Below, in pieces: positions 8,237 to 15,129 of a stretch of DNA of 40,711 nucleotides. Both the position numbers and the translations under genes were made by a program. The stretch's first letter is position 1. Each line of letters opens with the position of its first letter. The DNA comes from Mesorhizobium sp. WSM4311. GTDB lineage: Bacteria; Pseudomonadota; Alphaproteobacteria; Rhizobiales; Rhizobiaceae. The stretch lies in contig NZ_NSFV01000024.1 of the NCBI RefSeq assembly GCF_002295115.1, positions 1 to 40,711 on the forward strand, in the 5' to 3' direction. A model generated the notes under the pieces. That model worked only from the letters and a program-made list of their open reading frames with translations, was not told where the DNA came from and searched no databases.

Positions 8237-8267
8237 ATTTGACAGCAGGATAGCCAGATTGTCAAAT
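8237..8267. promoter_or_regulatory. Symmetric bidirectional promoter of the B6 degradation regulon
   Basis: A perfect 8-bp inverted repeat, ATTTGACA (8237-8244) and TGTCAAAT (8260-8267), has a 15-base spacer. On the plus strand it gives TTGACA (8239-8244), 17 bases, TCAAAT (8262-8267). On the minus strand it gives the same TTGACA (8265-8260), 17 bases, TCAAAT (8242-8237). The plus direction would start near 8274 toward the hydrolase; the minus direction near 8230 toward the repressor. Only one polymerase could sit here at a time, so the two directions should compete. Confidence 0.6.
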
Positions 8268-8272
8268 ATGAA

Positions 8273-8287
8273 GATTGTCAGACAATC
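8273..8287. promoter_or_regulatory. Operator palindrome of the B6 repressor
   Basis: GATTGTC-A-GACAATC is a perfect 15-bp inverted repeat. It covers the expected start point of the plus-strand promoter and lies just upstream of the minus-strand -35. An extra GATTGTC half-site is at 8257-8263, in direct orientation 16 bases earlier. Blocking at +1 would silence the degradation operon. This fits known binding of the GntR repressor in this gap, but the exact site is my inference. Confidence 0.6.
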
Positions 8288-8357
8288 GGCTTGACGTGAC
8301 CCCGGTCTGTATGATCCTTTTGCGGGAGACGGGCAGCGAGGCGAGGATCCAAGGATC

Positions 8358-9194
8358 ATGGACATGGCGGCAGACATGGCTTCCGACCACTTCATCTCGC
8401 GACGCGTCGACATTGGCCGCATCACCTTGAACGTGCGCCAGAGGGGCAGCGGCCCCTTGATGCTGTTCTTCCACGGCATCACCTCCAATTCCGCCGTCTT
8501 CGAGCCGTTGATGATCCGGCTTTCGGACCGGTTTACGACAATTGCGGTTGACCAGAGGGGGCATGGCCTCAGCGACAAGCCGGAAACCGGCTACGAGGCG
8601 AATGACTACGCGCACGACATCGCCGGCCTGATACGCACGCTCGATCGCGGCCGTGCCATCCTTGTCGGACATTCGCTTGGTGCTCGAAATTCGGTCGCGG
8701 CCGCGGCGAAATACCCGGATCTGGTGCGATCGGTCGTCGCGATCGACTTTACGCCGTACATCGAGACCGACGCCTTGGACGCGTTGGAAGCGCGCGTGAA
8801 CGCGGGGAGCCAGCTTTTCGAGGATGTGAAGGCCGTCGAAGCATACCTCGCCGGCCGCTATCCGAACATTCCCGCCGACGCCATCAAGATCAGGGCTGAA
8901 AGCGGCTATCAGCCGGTCGTCGGCGGATTGCGTCCATTGGCATCGCCCGCGGCAATGGCGCAGACCGCCAAGGGCCTGCGATCGGATCTGGTGCCCGCCT
9001 ACCGCGATGTGGCGAAGCCCGTCCTCATCGTTCGAGGCGAGGCGAGCAAGTTGGTTTCGGCGGCGGCACTGGCGAAGACAAGCCGGCTGCGGCCTGACCT
9101 GCCCGTCGTCGTCGTGCCGGGCGCCGACCACTACGTCAACGAGGTATCTCCCGAGATCACGTTGAAAGCCATCACCAACTTCATAGACGCTTGA
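8358..9194 (+). CDS. 2-(Acetamidomethylene)succinate (AAMS) hydrolase
   Basis: This alpha/beta hydrolase performs the last dedicated B6 degradation step, hydrolysing alpha-(N-acetylaminomethylene)succinate to succinic semialdehyde, acetate, ammonia and CO2. The 278-residue protein carries the triad at the positions known for the M. loti enzyme mlr6787: S106 in GHSLG, D130, and H258 in GADHY. The oxyanion region FFHGITS is near residues 37-43. AAGGA precedes the ATG. It is the first gene after the divergent control region, so it is the promoter-proximal member of the operon, directly followed by the oxygenase that makes its substrate. Confidence 0.94.
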   Translation: MDMAADMASDHFISRRVDIGRITLNVRQRGSGPLMLFFHGITSNSAVFEPLMIRLSDRFTTIAVDQRGHGLSDKPETGYEANDYAHDIAGLIRTLDRGRAILVGHSLGARNSVAAAAKYPDLVRSVVAIDFTPYIETDALDALEARVNAGSQLFEDVKAVEAYLAGRYPNIPADAIKIRAESGYQPVVGGLRPLASPAAMAQTAKGLRSDLVPAYRDVAKPVLIVRGEASKLVSAAALAKTSRLRPDLPVVVVPGADHYVNEVSPEITLKAITNFIDA

Positions 9195-9210
9195 CGGCCC
9201 GAGCGCCGTC
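9193..9210 (+). other. Intercistronic RNA hairpin 1
   Basis: GACGGC (9193-9198), loop CCGAGC, GCCGTC (9205-9210), then TTCTTG. The stem begins inside the stop codon of the AAMS hydrolase and ends 27 bases before the oxygenase start. It resembles a weak terminator or processing site in the operon mRNA. There is no long T run, so full termination is unlikely. Confidence 0.4.
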
Positions 9211-9237
9211 TTCTTGCACGCAGCATCAGGATAGAAA

Positions 9238-10377
9238 ATGGCCAGTGTAAACAAAACTCCGGGCAAAACGCGTCGTGCCGAGGTCGCCGGCGGCGGCTTT
9301 GCAGGCCTGACAGCCGCCATCGCTCTCAAGCAGAATGGTTGGGATGTCAGGCTGCACGAAAAGAGTTCGGAACTGCGGGCATTCGGCGCGGGCATCTATC
9401 TCTGGCACAACGGCCTTCGCGTGCTCGAAGGGCTGGGCGCCCTTGACGGTGTTCTCCAGGGCTCGCACACGCCTCCGACCTACGAGACCTGGATGCACAA
9501 CAAGTCGGTTTCCAAGGAGACGTTCAACGGTCTCCCCTGGCGCATCATGACCCGCAGCCACCTGCACGATGCGCTGGTCAACCGGGCCCGTGCCCTGGGT
9601 GTCGACATCCGCGTCAATTCCGAGGCGGTTGGCGCCGATCCGGAAGGGCGCTTGACCCTCCAGACTGGCGAGGTTCTCGAAGCCGACTTGATCGTCGGCG
9701 CCGATGGCGTCGGCTCCAAGGTCAGGGATTCCATCGGCTTCAAACAGGATCGCTGGGTTTCGAAAGATGGTCTCATCCGGCTGATTGTCCCTCGCATGAA
9801 GAAAGAGCTCGGCCATGGCGAGTGGGACAACACCATTGACATGTGGAACTTCTGGCCGCGTGTTCAGCGAATTCTCTATTCGCCCTGCAATGAGAATGAA
9901 CTCTATCTCGGCTTGATGGCTCCGGCCGCTGATCCTCGTGGATCGAGCGTGCCGATCGATCTCGAAGTTTGGGTCGAGATGTTTCCTTTCCTGGAGCCGT
10001 GCCTGATCGAGGCGGCCAAACTGAAAACCGCCAGGTACGATAAGTACGAAACGACCAAGCTGGATAGCTGGACAAGAGGCAAGGTCGCCCTCGTGGGGGA
10101 TGCCGCGCATGCCATGTGCCCGGCTCTTGCCCAGGGCGCCGGTTGCGCGATGGTCAACGCCTTCAGCCTGTCGCAGGACCTGGAAGAGGGCTCTTCGGTC
10201 GAGGATGCGCTTGTCGCTTGGGAGACGCGCATTCGCCCGATAACGGATCGCTGCCAGGCCCTGTCTGGCGACTATGCGGCGAACCGCTCGCTCTCGAAAG
10301 GAAACATGTTCACGCCGGCGGCGCTGGAAGCCGCCCGCTACGACCCGCTGCGCCGTGTCTACTCGTGGCCGCAGTAG
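9238..10377 (+). CDS. 2-Methyl-3-hydroxypyridine-5-carboxylate oxygenase (MHPCO)
   Basis: This NAD(P)H- and FAD-dependent monooxygenase adds oxygen to and opens the pyridine ring of 3-hydroxy-2-methylpyridine-5-carboxylate, giving AAMS. Flavin hydroxylases rarely cleave the ring themselves. The 379-residue protein nearly matches my memory of M. loti mlr6788: GGGFAGLTAAIAL (18-30) for FAD, Y54, Y82, GADGVGSKVR (154-163) as the DG motif, R181, R211 and Y223 of the active site, and ALVGDAAHAMCP as the GD motif. CAGGAT precedes the ATG. It follows the gene for the hydrolase that consumes its product. Confidence 0.96.
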   Translation: MASVNKTPGKTRRAEVAGGGFAGLTAAIALKQNGWDVRLHEKSSELRAFGAGIYLWHNGLRVLEGLGALDGVLQGSHTPPTYETWMHNKSVSKETFNGLPWRIMTRSHLHDALVNRARALGVDIRVNSEAVGADPEGRLTLQTGEVLEADLIVGADGVGSKVRDSIGFKQDRWVSKDGLIRLIVPRMKKELGHGEWDNTIDMWNFWPRVQRILYSPCNENELYLGLMAPAADPRGSSVPIDLEVWVEMFPFLEPCLIEAAKLKTARYDKYETTKLDSWTRGKVALVGDAAHAMCPALAQGAGCAMVNAFSLSQDLEEGSSVEDALVAWETRIRPITDRCQALSGDYAANRSLSKGNMFTPAALEAARYDPLRRVYSWPQ

Positions 10378-10406
10378 CGTCGGGCCAGCCGGTCAAGGAA
10401 TTAATC

Positions 10407-10431
10407 GGTGCGCGCGGAAACAGCGCGCGCC
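10407..10431 (+). other. Intercistronic RNA hairpin 2
   Basis: GGTGCGCGC (10407-10415) pairs with GCGCGCGCC (10423-10431) across a 7-base loop, nine pairs with one G-U, followed by CTTTC and then the ribosome site of the next gene. It lies in the 69-base gap between the oxygenase and AA_synth genes. It could be an mRNA-stabilising or attenuating structure. Confidence 0.45.
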
Positions 10432-10446
10432 TTTCAGGAGATAAAG

Positions 10447-11037
10447 ATGAATTATTCCAGTGAAGTCGAAAGAGATTATGATGTCAGGGGATGGTACTCC
10501 TCGGTCCAGGAAAGCCGGCATGACGGCGGCACGCCTGGCGAAACCCTCGTCAAAGTCGCGACTGGCGTTGTCATTCGCAATCCCTTCGCCGGAAAGTTCG
10601 TCGCCGAACTGTCCGATCTGACCAATCCGAGTGCAGCGATCGGTCATGCGCTCGGCGAGAGGGCCGTGGCGCTGCTCGGCAACAGGCCGGTCGAAAGCTA
10701 TGGTAAGGGCGGTATCGCGGGTACATCAGGCGAACAGGAACATGTCGTCGCCTGCATCACCACGGTGTTCGGAGATCCGCTGCGGCAGCAGGTGGGGGGC
10801 GGCAAGGCCTGGATCTCGTCGGTCAGCAAGGTCGCTGTCGCCGGCACGACCATCGATATCCCGCTTGCCCACAAGGACGAGCTCTATATCCGTTCCCACT
10901 ACGATGCCGTTACCTTTTCCGTGCCGGATGCTCCGCGCCCGGACGAACTTCTGATCTGCGTCGCCGTCGCATCGGGTCCGCGCGTGCATCAGCGCGTCGG
11001 CGGCAAATCCGTCGCCGACCTCAAGGCCGGCGCCTAG
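10447..11037 (+). CDS. AA_synth (DUF1185) family protein of unknown role
   Basis: A 196-residue cytoplasmic protein belongs to the family called amino acid synthesis (PF06684, formerly DUF1185), for which structures exist but, as far as I know, no proven reaction. It reads a small alpha/beta protein with conserved stretches NPFAGKF, GKGGIAGTSGEQEH and the histidine-bearing IPLAHKDELYIRSHYD. The ATG at 10447 follows CAGGAG; an upstream GTG at 10408 lies inside the hairpin and is rejected. Its place between the ring-opening oxygenase and the decarboxylase argues for a role in the pathway, such as handling a labile pyridine or enamide intermediate, but the full route is known without it. Function unassigned. 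Confidence 0.8.
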   Translation: MNYSSEVERDYDVRGWYSSVQESRHDGGTPGETLVKVATGVVIRNPFAGKFVAELSDLTNPSAAIGHALGERAVALLGNRPVESYGKGGIAGTSGEQEHVVACITTVFGDPLRQQVGGGKAWISSVSKVAVAGTTIDIPLAHKDELYIRSHYDAVTFSVPDAPRPDELLICVAVASGPRVHQRVGGKSVADLKAGA

Positions 11038-11067
11038 TTCGATCGAATTGCTGAAAGGACGAATTCC

Positions 11068-11526
11068 ATGCCCCTGAACATCAAGGACCTCAAGATCACG
11101 TCCGCGGATTTCCAGCCGCTCGGGAAAATGCGAGACGAGCATGCCGGCGACAAGGGCAACGTATTGCCCAGGCTCAGGGTCAGCGGCGTCCCGGCAGGGA
11201 CGAAGGAGCTCGCGGTCATCTGCCACGATCCCGACGCGCCCCTGCCCAACGGCTTCACGCATTGGGTCGTCTACGGCATCGATCCGTCGACCACGGATCT
11301 TTCTGGAGCACAGGAAAAGTTCCGCGTGGGACCCAACGGCGCCGGCGGCAAGCAATATTACGGGCCTCAGCCCCCCGCTGGCCATGGTGAGCATCACTAC
11401 TACTTCTGGGTCTACGCCCTGGACACGAAGGTCGAGGGGACGCCCACCAGGGAGGAGTTCCTGCAGAAATATGCCGGCAACATCATCGAGCAGAACCGGA
11501 TCGTCGGCATCTACGAAAACAAGTGA
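11068..11526 (+). CDS. YbhB/YbcL-type PEBP (Raf kinase inhibitor-like) protein
   Basis: A 152-residue phosphatidylethanolamine-binding-protein-family member has the family landmarks in order: CHDPDAP (residues about 52-58), GFTHWVVYGI (about 62-71), and YYGPQPPAGHGEHHYYFWVYALD split across the ligand pocket (about 94-116). No signal peptide is visible, so it is cytoplasmic. Bacterial PEBPs bind small anions in this pocket, and a few have been tied to metabolism, but none to B6 breakdown that I know of. It starts 30 bases after the AA_synth gene and is cotranscribed with it. A guess is binding of a pathway intermediate or helping a neighbouring enzyme. Confidence 0.85.
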   Translation: MPLNIKDLKITSADFQPLGKMRDEHAGDKGNVLPRLRVSGVPAGTKELAVICHDPDAPLPNGFTHWVVYGIDPSTTDLSGAQEKFRVGPNGAGGKQYYGPQPPAGHGEHHYYFWVYALDTKVEGTPTREEFLQKYAGNIIEQNRIVGIYENK

Positions 11527-11538
11527 AATCCACGGCCC

Positions 11539-11572
11539 TGGCGACCGATAACAACAACAAGAATGGTCGCCA
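11539..11572 (+). other. Intercistronic RNA hairpin 3
   Basis: TGGCGACC (11539-11546) pairs perfectly with GGTCGCCA (11565-11572) around an 18-base A-rich loop in the gap between the PEBP and decarboxylase genes. It ends 24 bases before the decarboxylase ATG. A weak structure because of the long loop, but placed like the other hairpins of this operon. Confidence 0.35.
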
Positions 11573-11596
11573 TCGCCGCAATGGGAGAATTTGGAA

Positions 11597-12319
11597 ATGA
11601 CAGACAACAGCCCCGCGCGTCAGAAGGTCTTCGAGGAACTCGTCACGGCAACGAAGATACTTCTCAACGAAGGCATCCTGGATACGTTCGGGCACATCAG
11701 TGCCCGGGACCCTGAGGATCCCCAGAGTTTCTTCCTGGCCCAGAAGCTTGCTCCGAGCCTGATAACGGTCGATGACATCCTGCGTTTCAATCTCGATGGC
11801 GAGACCTCGGATAACCGGCCGTCCTATCTGGAGCGCTATATTCACAGCGAGATCTACAAGGCGCGGCCGGACGTTCAGTGCGTGCTCCACAGTCATTCGC
11901 CGGCCGTCCTGCCCTATTGCTTCACCGACCAGCCGCTGCGGCCCGTGACCCATATGGGTGCTTTCCTTGGCGACGCCGTCCCTGTCTATGAGATACGCGA
12001 CACGCAGGGAGACGACACCGATCTCTTTGGCGGCAGCCGGAGCGTCTGCGGGGACATCGCTGAAAGCCTCGGGAACTATCCCGTCGTGCTCATGGCGCGC
12101 CATGGCGTCGTGAATGTGGGCAATTCCGTCCGGGAAGTGGTGTTCCGGGCCTTCTATCTCGAACAGAACGCCGCGGCGCAGACAGCCGGCCTGCAGATCG
12201 GCACCATCAAATATCTGTCGCCGGGCGAGATCAAGACGGCAGGAAAACTCGTCGGCGCCCAGATCGATCGCGGGTGGGATCACTGGTCGCAGCGCCTCAG
12301 GCAAGCGGGTCTCGCCTGA
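11597..12319 (+). CDS. 3-Hydroxy-2-methylpyridine-4,5-dicarboxylate 4-decarboxylase
   Basis: This class II aldolase-family enzyme removes the 4-carboxyl group of 3-hydroxy-2-methylpyridine-4,5-dicarboxylate to give the 5-carboxylate, the oxygenase substrate; it needs a divalent metal. The protein is 240 residues. Metal ligands are H98 and H100 in VLHSHSPAV and H169 in ARHGVVNVG, with E79 as the likely acid/base residue of the fold. FGHISARD near 31-38 is the family phosphate-loop equivalent. The ATG at 11597 is chosen over a TTG at 11591 because GGGAG (11583-11587) is well spaced. It corresponds to M. loti mlr6791. The residue roles are by family analogy. Confidence 0.93.
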   Translation: MTDNSPARQKVFEELVTATKILLNEGILDTFGHISARDPEDPQSFFLAQKLAPSLITVDDILRFNLDGETSDNRPSYLERYIHSEIYKARPDVQCVLHSHSPAVLPYCFTDQPLRPVTHMGAFLGDAVPVYEIRDTQGDDTDLFGGSRSVCGDIAESLGNYPVVLMARHGVVNVGNSVREVVFRAFYLEQNAAAQTAGLQIGTIKYLSPGEIKTAGKLVGAQIDRGWDHWSQRLRQAGLA

Positions 12320-12342
12320 TGTCCGTCGGGCTTTGAACATCA

Positions 12343-12378
12343 GCTGGAAAAGCTTGGTGTCGGCCAGGCTTTTCCAGC
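12343..12378 (+). other. Intercistronic RNA hairpin 4 (strong)
   Basis: GCTGGAAAAGC (12343-12353) pairs with GCTTTTCCAGC (12368-12378) without mismatch. TTGG/CCAG extends the stem inward to 15 pairs (one T-G) around the 6-base loop TGTCGG. It fills the gap between the decarboxylase and the 4-pyridoxate dehydrogenase. No T tract follows, so it looks more like an mRNA stabiliser or processing site than a terminator. Confidence 0.6.
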
Positions 12379-12430
12379 CTCCATCGCAATAGTTCTCTGA
12401 CGCCGGGCGTCGGACGAAAGCAATGAAACC

Positions 12431-14062
12431 ATGCCGCACGCGGAAAGTTACGATTACATCATCGTTGGAGCCGGATCGGCCGGTTGCGTGCTCGCCAACC
12501 GGCTGAGCGCCGATCCGCGATGTTCGGTGCTGTTGCTGGAGGCCGGCGGCTGGGACCGCGATCCGATGATCCACATCCCGCTTGGCTGGGGCAAGATTCT
12601 GACCGAGCGCCGCCATGACTGGATGTATTTCTGCGAGCCGGAAGACAATGTCGGCGGACGCAGGGTCGAGTGCGCGCGCGGCAAGGTCATTGGCGGATCA
12701 TCGTCGACCAACGCCATGGCCTATGTGCGGGGAAATCGCGGCGACTACGATCGCTGGGCAGCAACAGGGCTCAGCGACTGGTCGTACGACAAGGTGCTGC
12801 CGTATTTCCGCAAGCAGGAAAGCTGGGAAAGGGGCGCGGACCAGTATCGCGGTGGCAATGGCCCGGTCAGCACCCAGTTCTGCCGCTACAAGGACACGCT
12901 GATCGACGCCTTCGCGCAAGCCAGCGTGCAGGCAGGCTATGAGCAGACGAAGGACTACAATGGCGAGCGGCAGGAAGGTTTCGGCCGCCTCCAGATGACG
13001 ATTGCGAAAGGTCGGCGCGCCTCCACCGCGTCAGCCTATCTGCGGCCGGTGCTGAAGCGGCCCAACCTGACCGTTTTGACGGAAGCGAGCGCAACCAGGA
13101 TCGTGCTGGAGGGTGCGCGCGCCACCGGCGTCACCATCAACCATCGCGGCGGCGAGCGCACGATTGTCGCCCGCAAGGAAGTGCTGCTTTCCGGTGGCGT
13201 GATCAACACGCCGCAACTCATGATGCTGTCGGGCATCGGGGCGCAGGATGAGCTTGCCGCGCACGGTATCCAGACGCGGGTCAACCTGCCGGCGGTCGGC
13301 AAGAACCTGCAGGATCACGTCTCGGTCATTCTCATGTACCGGCGCCGCGCTCCGGGCGGCCCCTTCCTGCGCAACATGCGTGCCGATCGGATCGGCTTCG
13401 ATTTCGTCAAGACCTACCTGACGGGACGCGGTTTTTCCGGCGACGTACCCGGCGGGGTTGTCGCCTTCTTCAAGAGCGGTCCGGCGCGACCCTTGCCGGA
13501 TGTGCAGTTGCTCTTCACGGCGGCGCCGCTCGCGGCATGGCCATACTTCAAGCCGTTCAAGGCGCCGTTTGCGGATGGCTTCGCAACGCGCATCGTGGCG
13601 ACACAGCCCGAAAGCCGGGGAGCGGTGAAACTGGCCTCGGCCGATCCTTCCGCGGCGCCCCTGATCCACCAGAATTTCCTCGCCTCGCCGAAGGATTGGG
13701 AGTCGCTTCGGGCCGGCTTCCGGGTGGCAAGGGATCTGGCCGCGCAGCCCTCCATGCAGCCCTTCATCGAGGCGGAGTTCTTTCCCGGCCCGAAGTGCCA
13801 GAGCGACGACGAGATCGACGAGCATATCCGCAAGACCTCCATCACCGTGCATCATCCGGCCGGGACCTGCCGGATGGGGGCCGATGCGGCCTCGGTCGTC
13901 GACCCGCAACTGCGGGTTCGCGGCGTCGACGGGCTTAGAGTGGTGGACGCTTCCGTCATGCCCGACCTGGTCTGCGGAAACATCAACGCGGCAGTGATCA
14001 TGATTGCCGAAAAGGCAGCCGACCTCATCGCGAGCTCAAAAGAAAGCAGGGCAGTGCAATGA
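12431..14062 (+). CDS. 4-Pyridoxate dehydrogenase (FAD, GMC family)
   Basis: This flavoenzyme oxidises the 5-hydroxymethyl group of 4-pyridoxate to the aldehyde 5-formyl-3-hydroxy-2-methylpyridine-4-carboxylate. The M. loti counterpart, mlr6792, is membrane-associated. The protein is 543 residues with VGAGSAGCVLANRLSAD (FAD motif, residues about 13-29), the GMC signature ARGKVIGGSSS (about 80-90), LSGGVINTPQLMMLSGIG (about 255-272), and the C-terminal catalytic region VHHPAGTCRMG (about 473-483). No membrane helix is evident, so membrane attachment would be peripheral. It overlaps the next gene by four bases (ATGA). It is only distantly similar to the pyridoxine oxidase of the same fold. Confidence 0.93.
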   Translation: MPHAESYDYIIVGAGSAGCVLANRLSADPRCSVLLLEAGGWDRDPMIHIPLGWGKILTERRHDWMYFCEPEDNVGGRRVECARGKVIGGSSSTNAMAYVRGNRGDYDRWAATGLSDWSYDKVLPYFRKQESWERGADQYRGGNGPVSTQFCRYKDTLIDAFAQASVQAGYEQTKDYNGERQEGFGRLQMTIAKGRRASTASAYLRPVLKRPNLTVLTEASATRIVLEGARATGVTINHRGGERTIVARKEVLLSGGVINTPQLMMLSGIGAQDELAAHGIQTRVNLPAVGKNLQDHVSVILMYRRRAPGGPFLRNMRADRIGFDFVKTYLTGRGFSGDVPGGVVAFFKSGPARPLPDVQLLFTAAPLAAWPYFKPFKAPFADGFATRIVATQPESRGAVKLASADPSAAPLIHQNFLASPKDWESLRAGFRVARDLAAQPSMQPFIEAEFFPGPKCQSDDEIDEHIRKTSITVHHPAGTCRMGADAASVVDPQLRVRGVDGLRVVDASVMPDLVCGNINAAVIMIAEKAADLIASSKESRAVQ

Positions 14063-14988
14063 TCCGAAATATCGCCATCATCGGCCTGGGTACGATGGGA
14101 CCGGGCATGGCCGCCCGGCTCGCCAGAGGCGGCCTGCAGGTGGTCGCCTGCGATGTTGCCCCGGCAGCGATAGAGCGCGCGCGATCTATGCTGAGCGTGG
14201 CCGAGACCGTTCTCGACGCCTTGGGCATCGGGCCGCCGTCGGCCGGCGTCGGGACGGTTCGCTTCACCGATGATATCGGCGATGCGGTATCCGGCGCCGA
14301 CCTCGTCATCGAGAACGTTCCTGAAAACCTTTCGGTCAAGGCCGATGTCTATCGCACCATCGACAGCCTGATTGCCTCCGACACGATCGTCGCGTCCGAC
14401 ACGTCGGGTATCCCGATCACCAAGCTGCAGGCGCATATCTCGCATCCCGAGCGGATGGTCGGCATGCACTGGTCGAACCCGCCGCACATCATCCCGATGA
14501 TCGAGGTGATCGCCGGCGAGAAGACCGCGCCGCAAACCGTGGCGACGATCCGCGATCTCATCCGCTCGATCGGCTTGCTGCCGGTGGTGGTGAGGAAGGA
14601 CGTCCCCGGTTTCGTCGAAAACCGCGTGCTCTATGCGCTGCTTCGCGAGGCGGTCGACCTCGTCGAGCGCGGCGTCATCGATCCGGAAGATCTCGACACA
14701 TGCGTGTCCTGGGGCATCGGCTACAAGATCGCCGTGATCGGGCCGATGGCGCTGCTCGATATGGCGGGGCTGGATATCTACAAGTCCGTCTCGTCCTTCC
14801 TCAACGCCGATCTCTCCAATCGCGACGATGTCGCGCCCATGGTGCTGGAAAAGACCAACGCGTCGAAGTTCGGCATCAAGTCGGGCGAGGGCATGTTCTC
14901 CTATACGCCCGAGCAGACCAAGGCGCTGCAAGGCGAGAGGGCGCGCAAACTCGTAGCGGTGCGACGCATCCTGGAAGGCCGGGAGTAG
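14059..14988 (+). CDS. 5-Formyl-3-hydroxy-2-methylpyridine-4-carboxylate dehydrogenase
   Basis: This NAD+-dependent enzyme oxidises the 5-formyl group to a carboxylate, producing the 4,5-dicarboxylate. It belongs to the 3-hydroxyacyl-CoA dehydrogenase superfamily, an unusual fold for an aldehyde dehydrogenase. The 309-residue protein has an N-terminal Rossmann motif GLGTMGPGMAARL (9-21), the catalytic H137 in MHWSNPP with E149 beside it, and a helical C-terminal dimerisation domain. It matches M. loti mlr6793. The start overlaps the preceding dehydrogenase stop (ATGA), so aldehyde producer and consumer are translationally coupled, which should limit free aldehyde. Confidence 0.94.
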   Translation: MIRNIAIIGLGTMGPGMAARLARGGLQVVACDVAPAAIERARSMLSVAETVLDALGIGPPSAGVGTVRFTDDIGDAVSGADLVIENVPENLSVKADVYRTIDSLIASDTIVASDTSGIPITKLQAHISHPERMVGMHWSNPPHIIPMIEVIAGEKTAPQTVATIRDLIRSIGLLPVVVRKDVPGFVENRVLYALLREAVDLVERGVIDPEDLDTCVSWGIGYKIAVIGPMALLDMAGLDIYKSVSSFLNADLSNRDDVAPMVLEKTNASKFGIKSGEGMFSYTPEQTKALQGERARKLVAVRRILEGRE

Positions 14989-14991
14989 CCA

Positions 14992-15129
14992 ATGGTCTAT
15001 CGAGCTCACAAAGCCGGCTGGGTTGGGGAGGTCGTAACGGCGGCCGCTTGTGCCAACGGCGCCTTCGCGGACTGGACGGTGCGGCTGCGGTTAACGCCGG
15101 CGCATGGGGTGGCAAGCCATGCGCGTTGA
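14992..15129 (+). CDS. Possible 45-residue small ORF
   Basis: An ATG lies 3 bases after the dehydrogenase stop, with GGGAG (14981-14985) 6 bases upstream. The frame runs 45 codons and overlaps the start of the ABC ATPase gene by 11 bases. The peptide (MVYRAHKAGWVGEVVTAAAC...) has no signal sequence or family I know. It could be a coupling leader that brings ribosomes to the ATPase gene, whose own ribosome site is poor. It could equally be chance in GC-rich DNA. Confidence 0.3.
   Translation: MVYRAHKAGWVGEVVTAAACANGAFADWTVRLRLTPAHGVASHAR

Noticed and set aside
8291..8315. TTGACG and TATGAT as an alternative promoter for the AAMS hydrolase
   Set aside because: The spacer is 13 bases, too short for a sigma-70 promoter; the symmetric 17-base pair upstream fits better.
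7505..8578. Long form of the GntR repressor reaching 8578
   Set aside because: The extension crosses the divergent promoter and the start of the AAMS hydrolase; the winged-helix protein begins at 8176.
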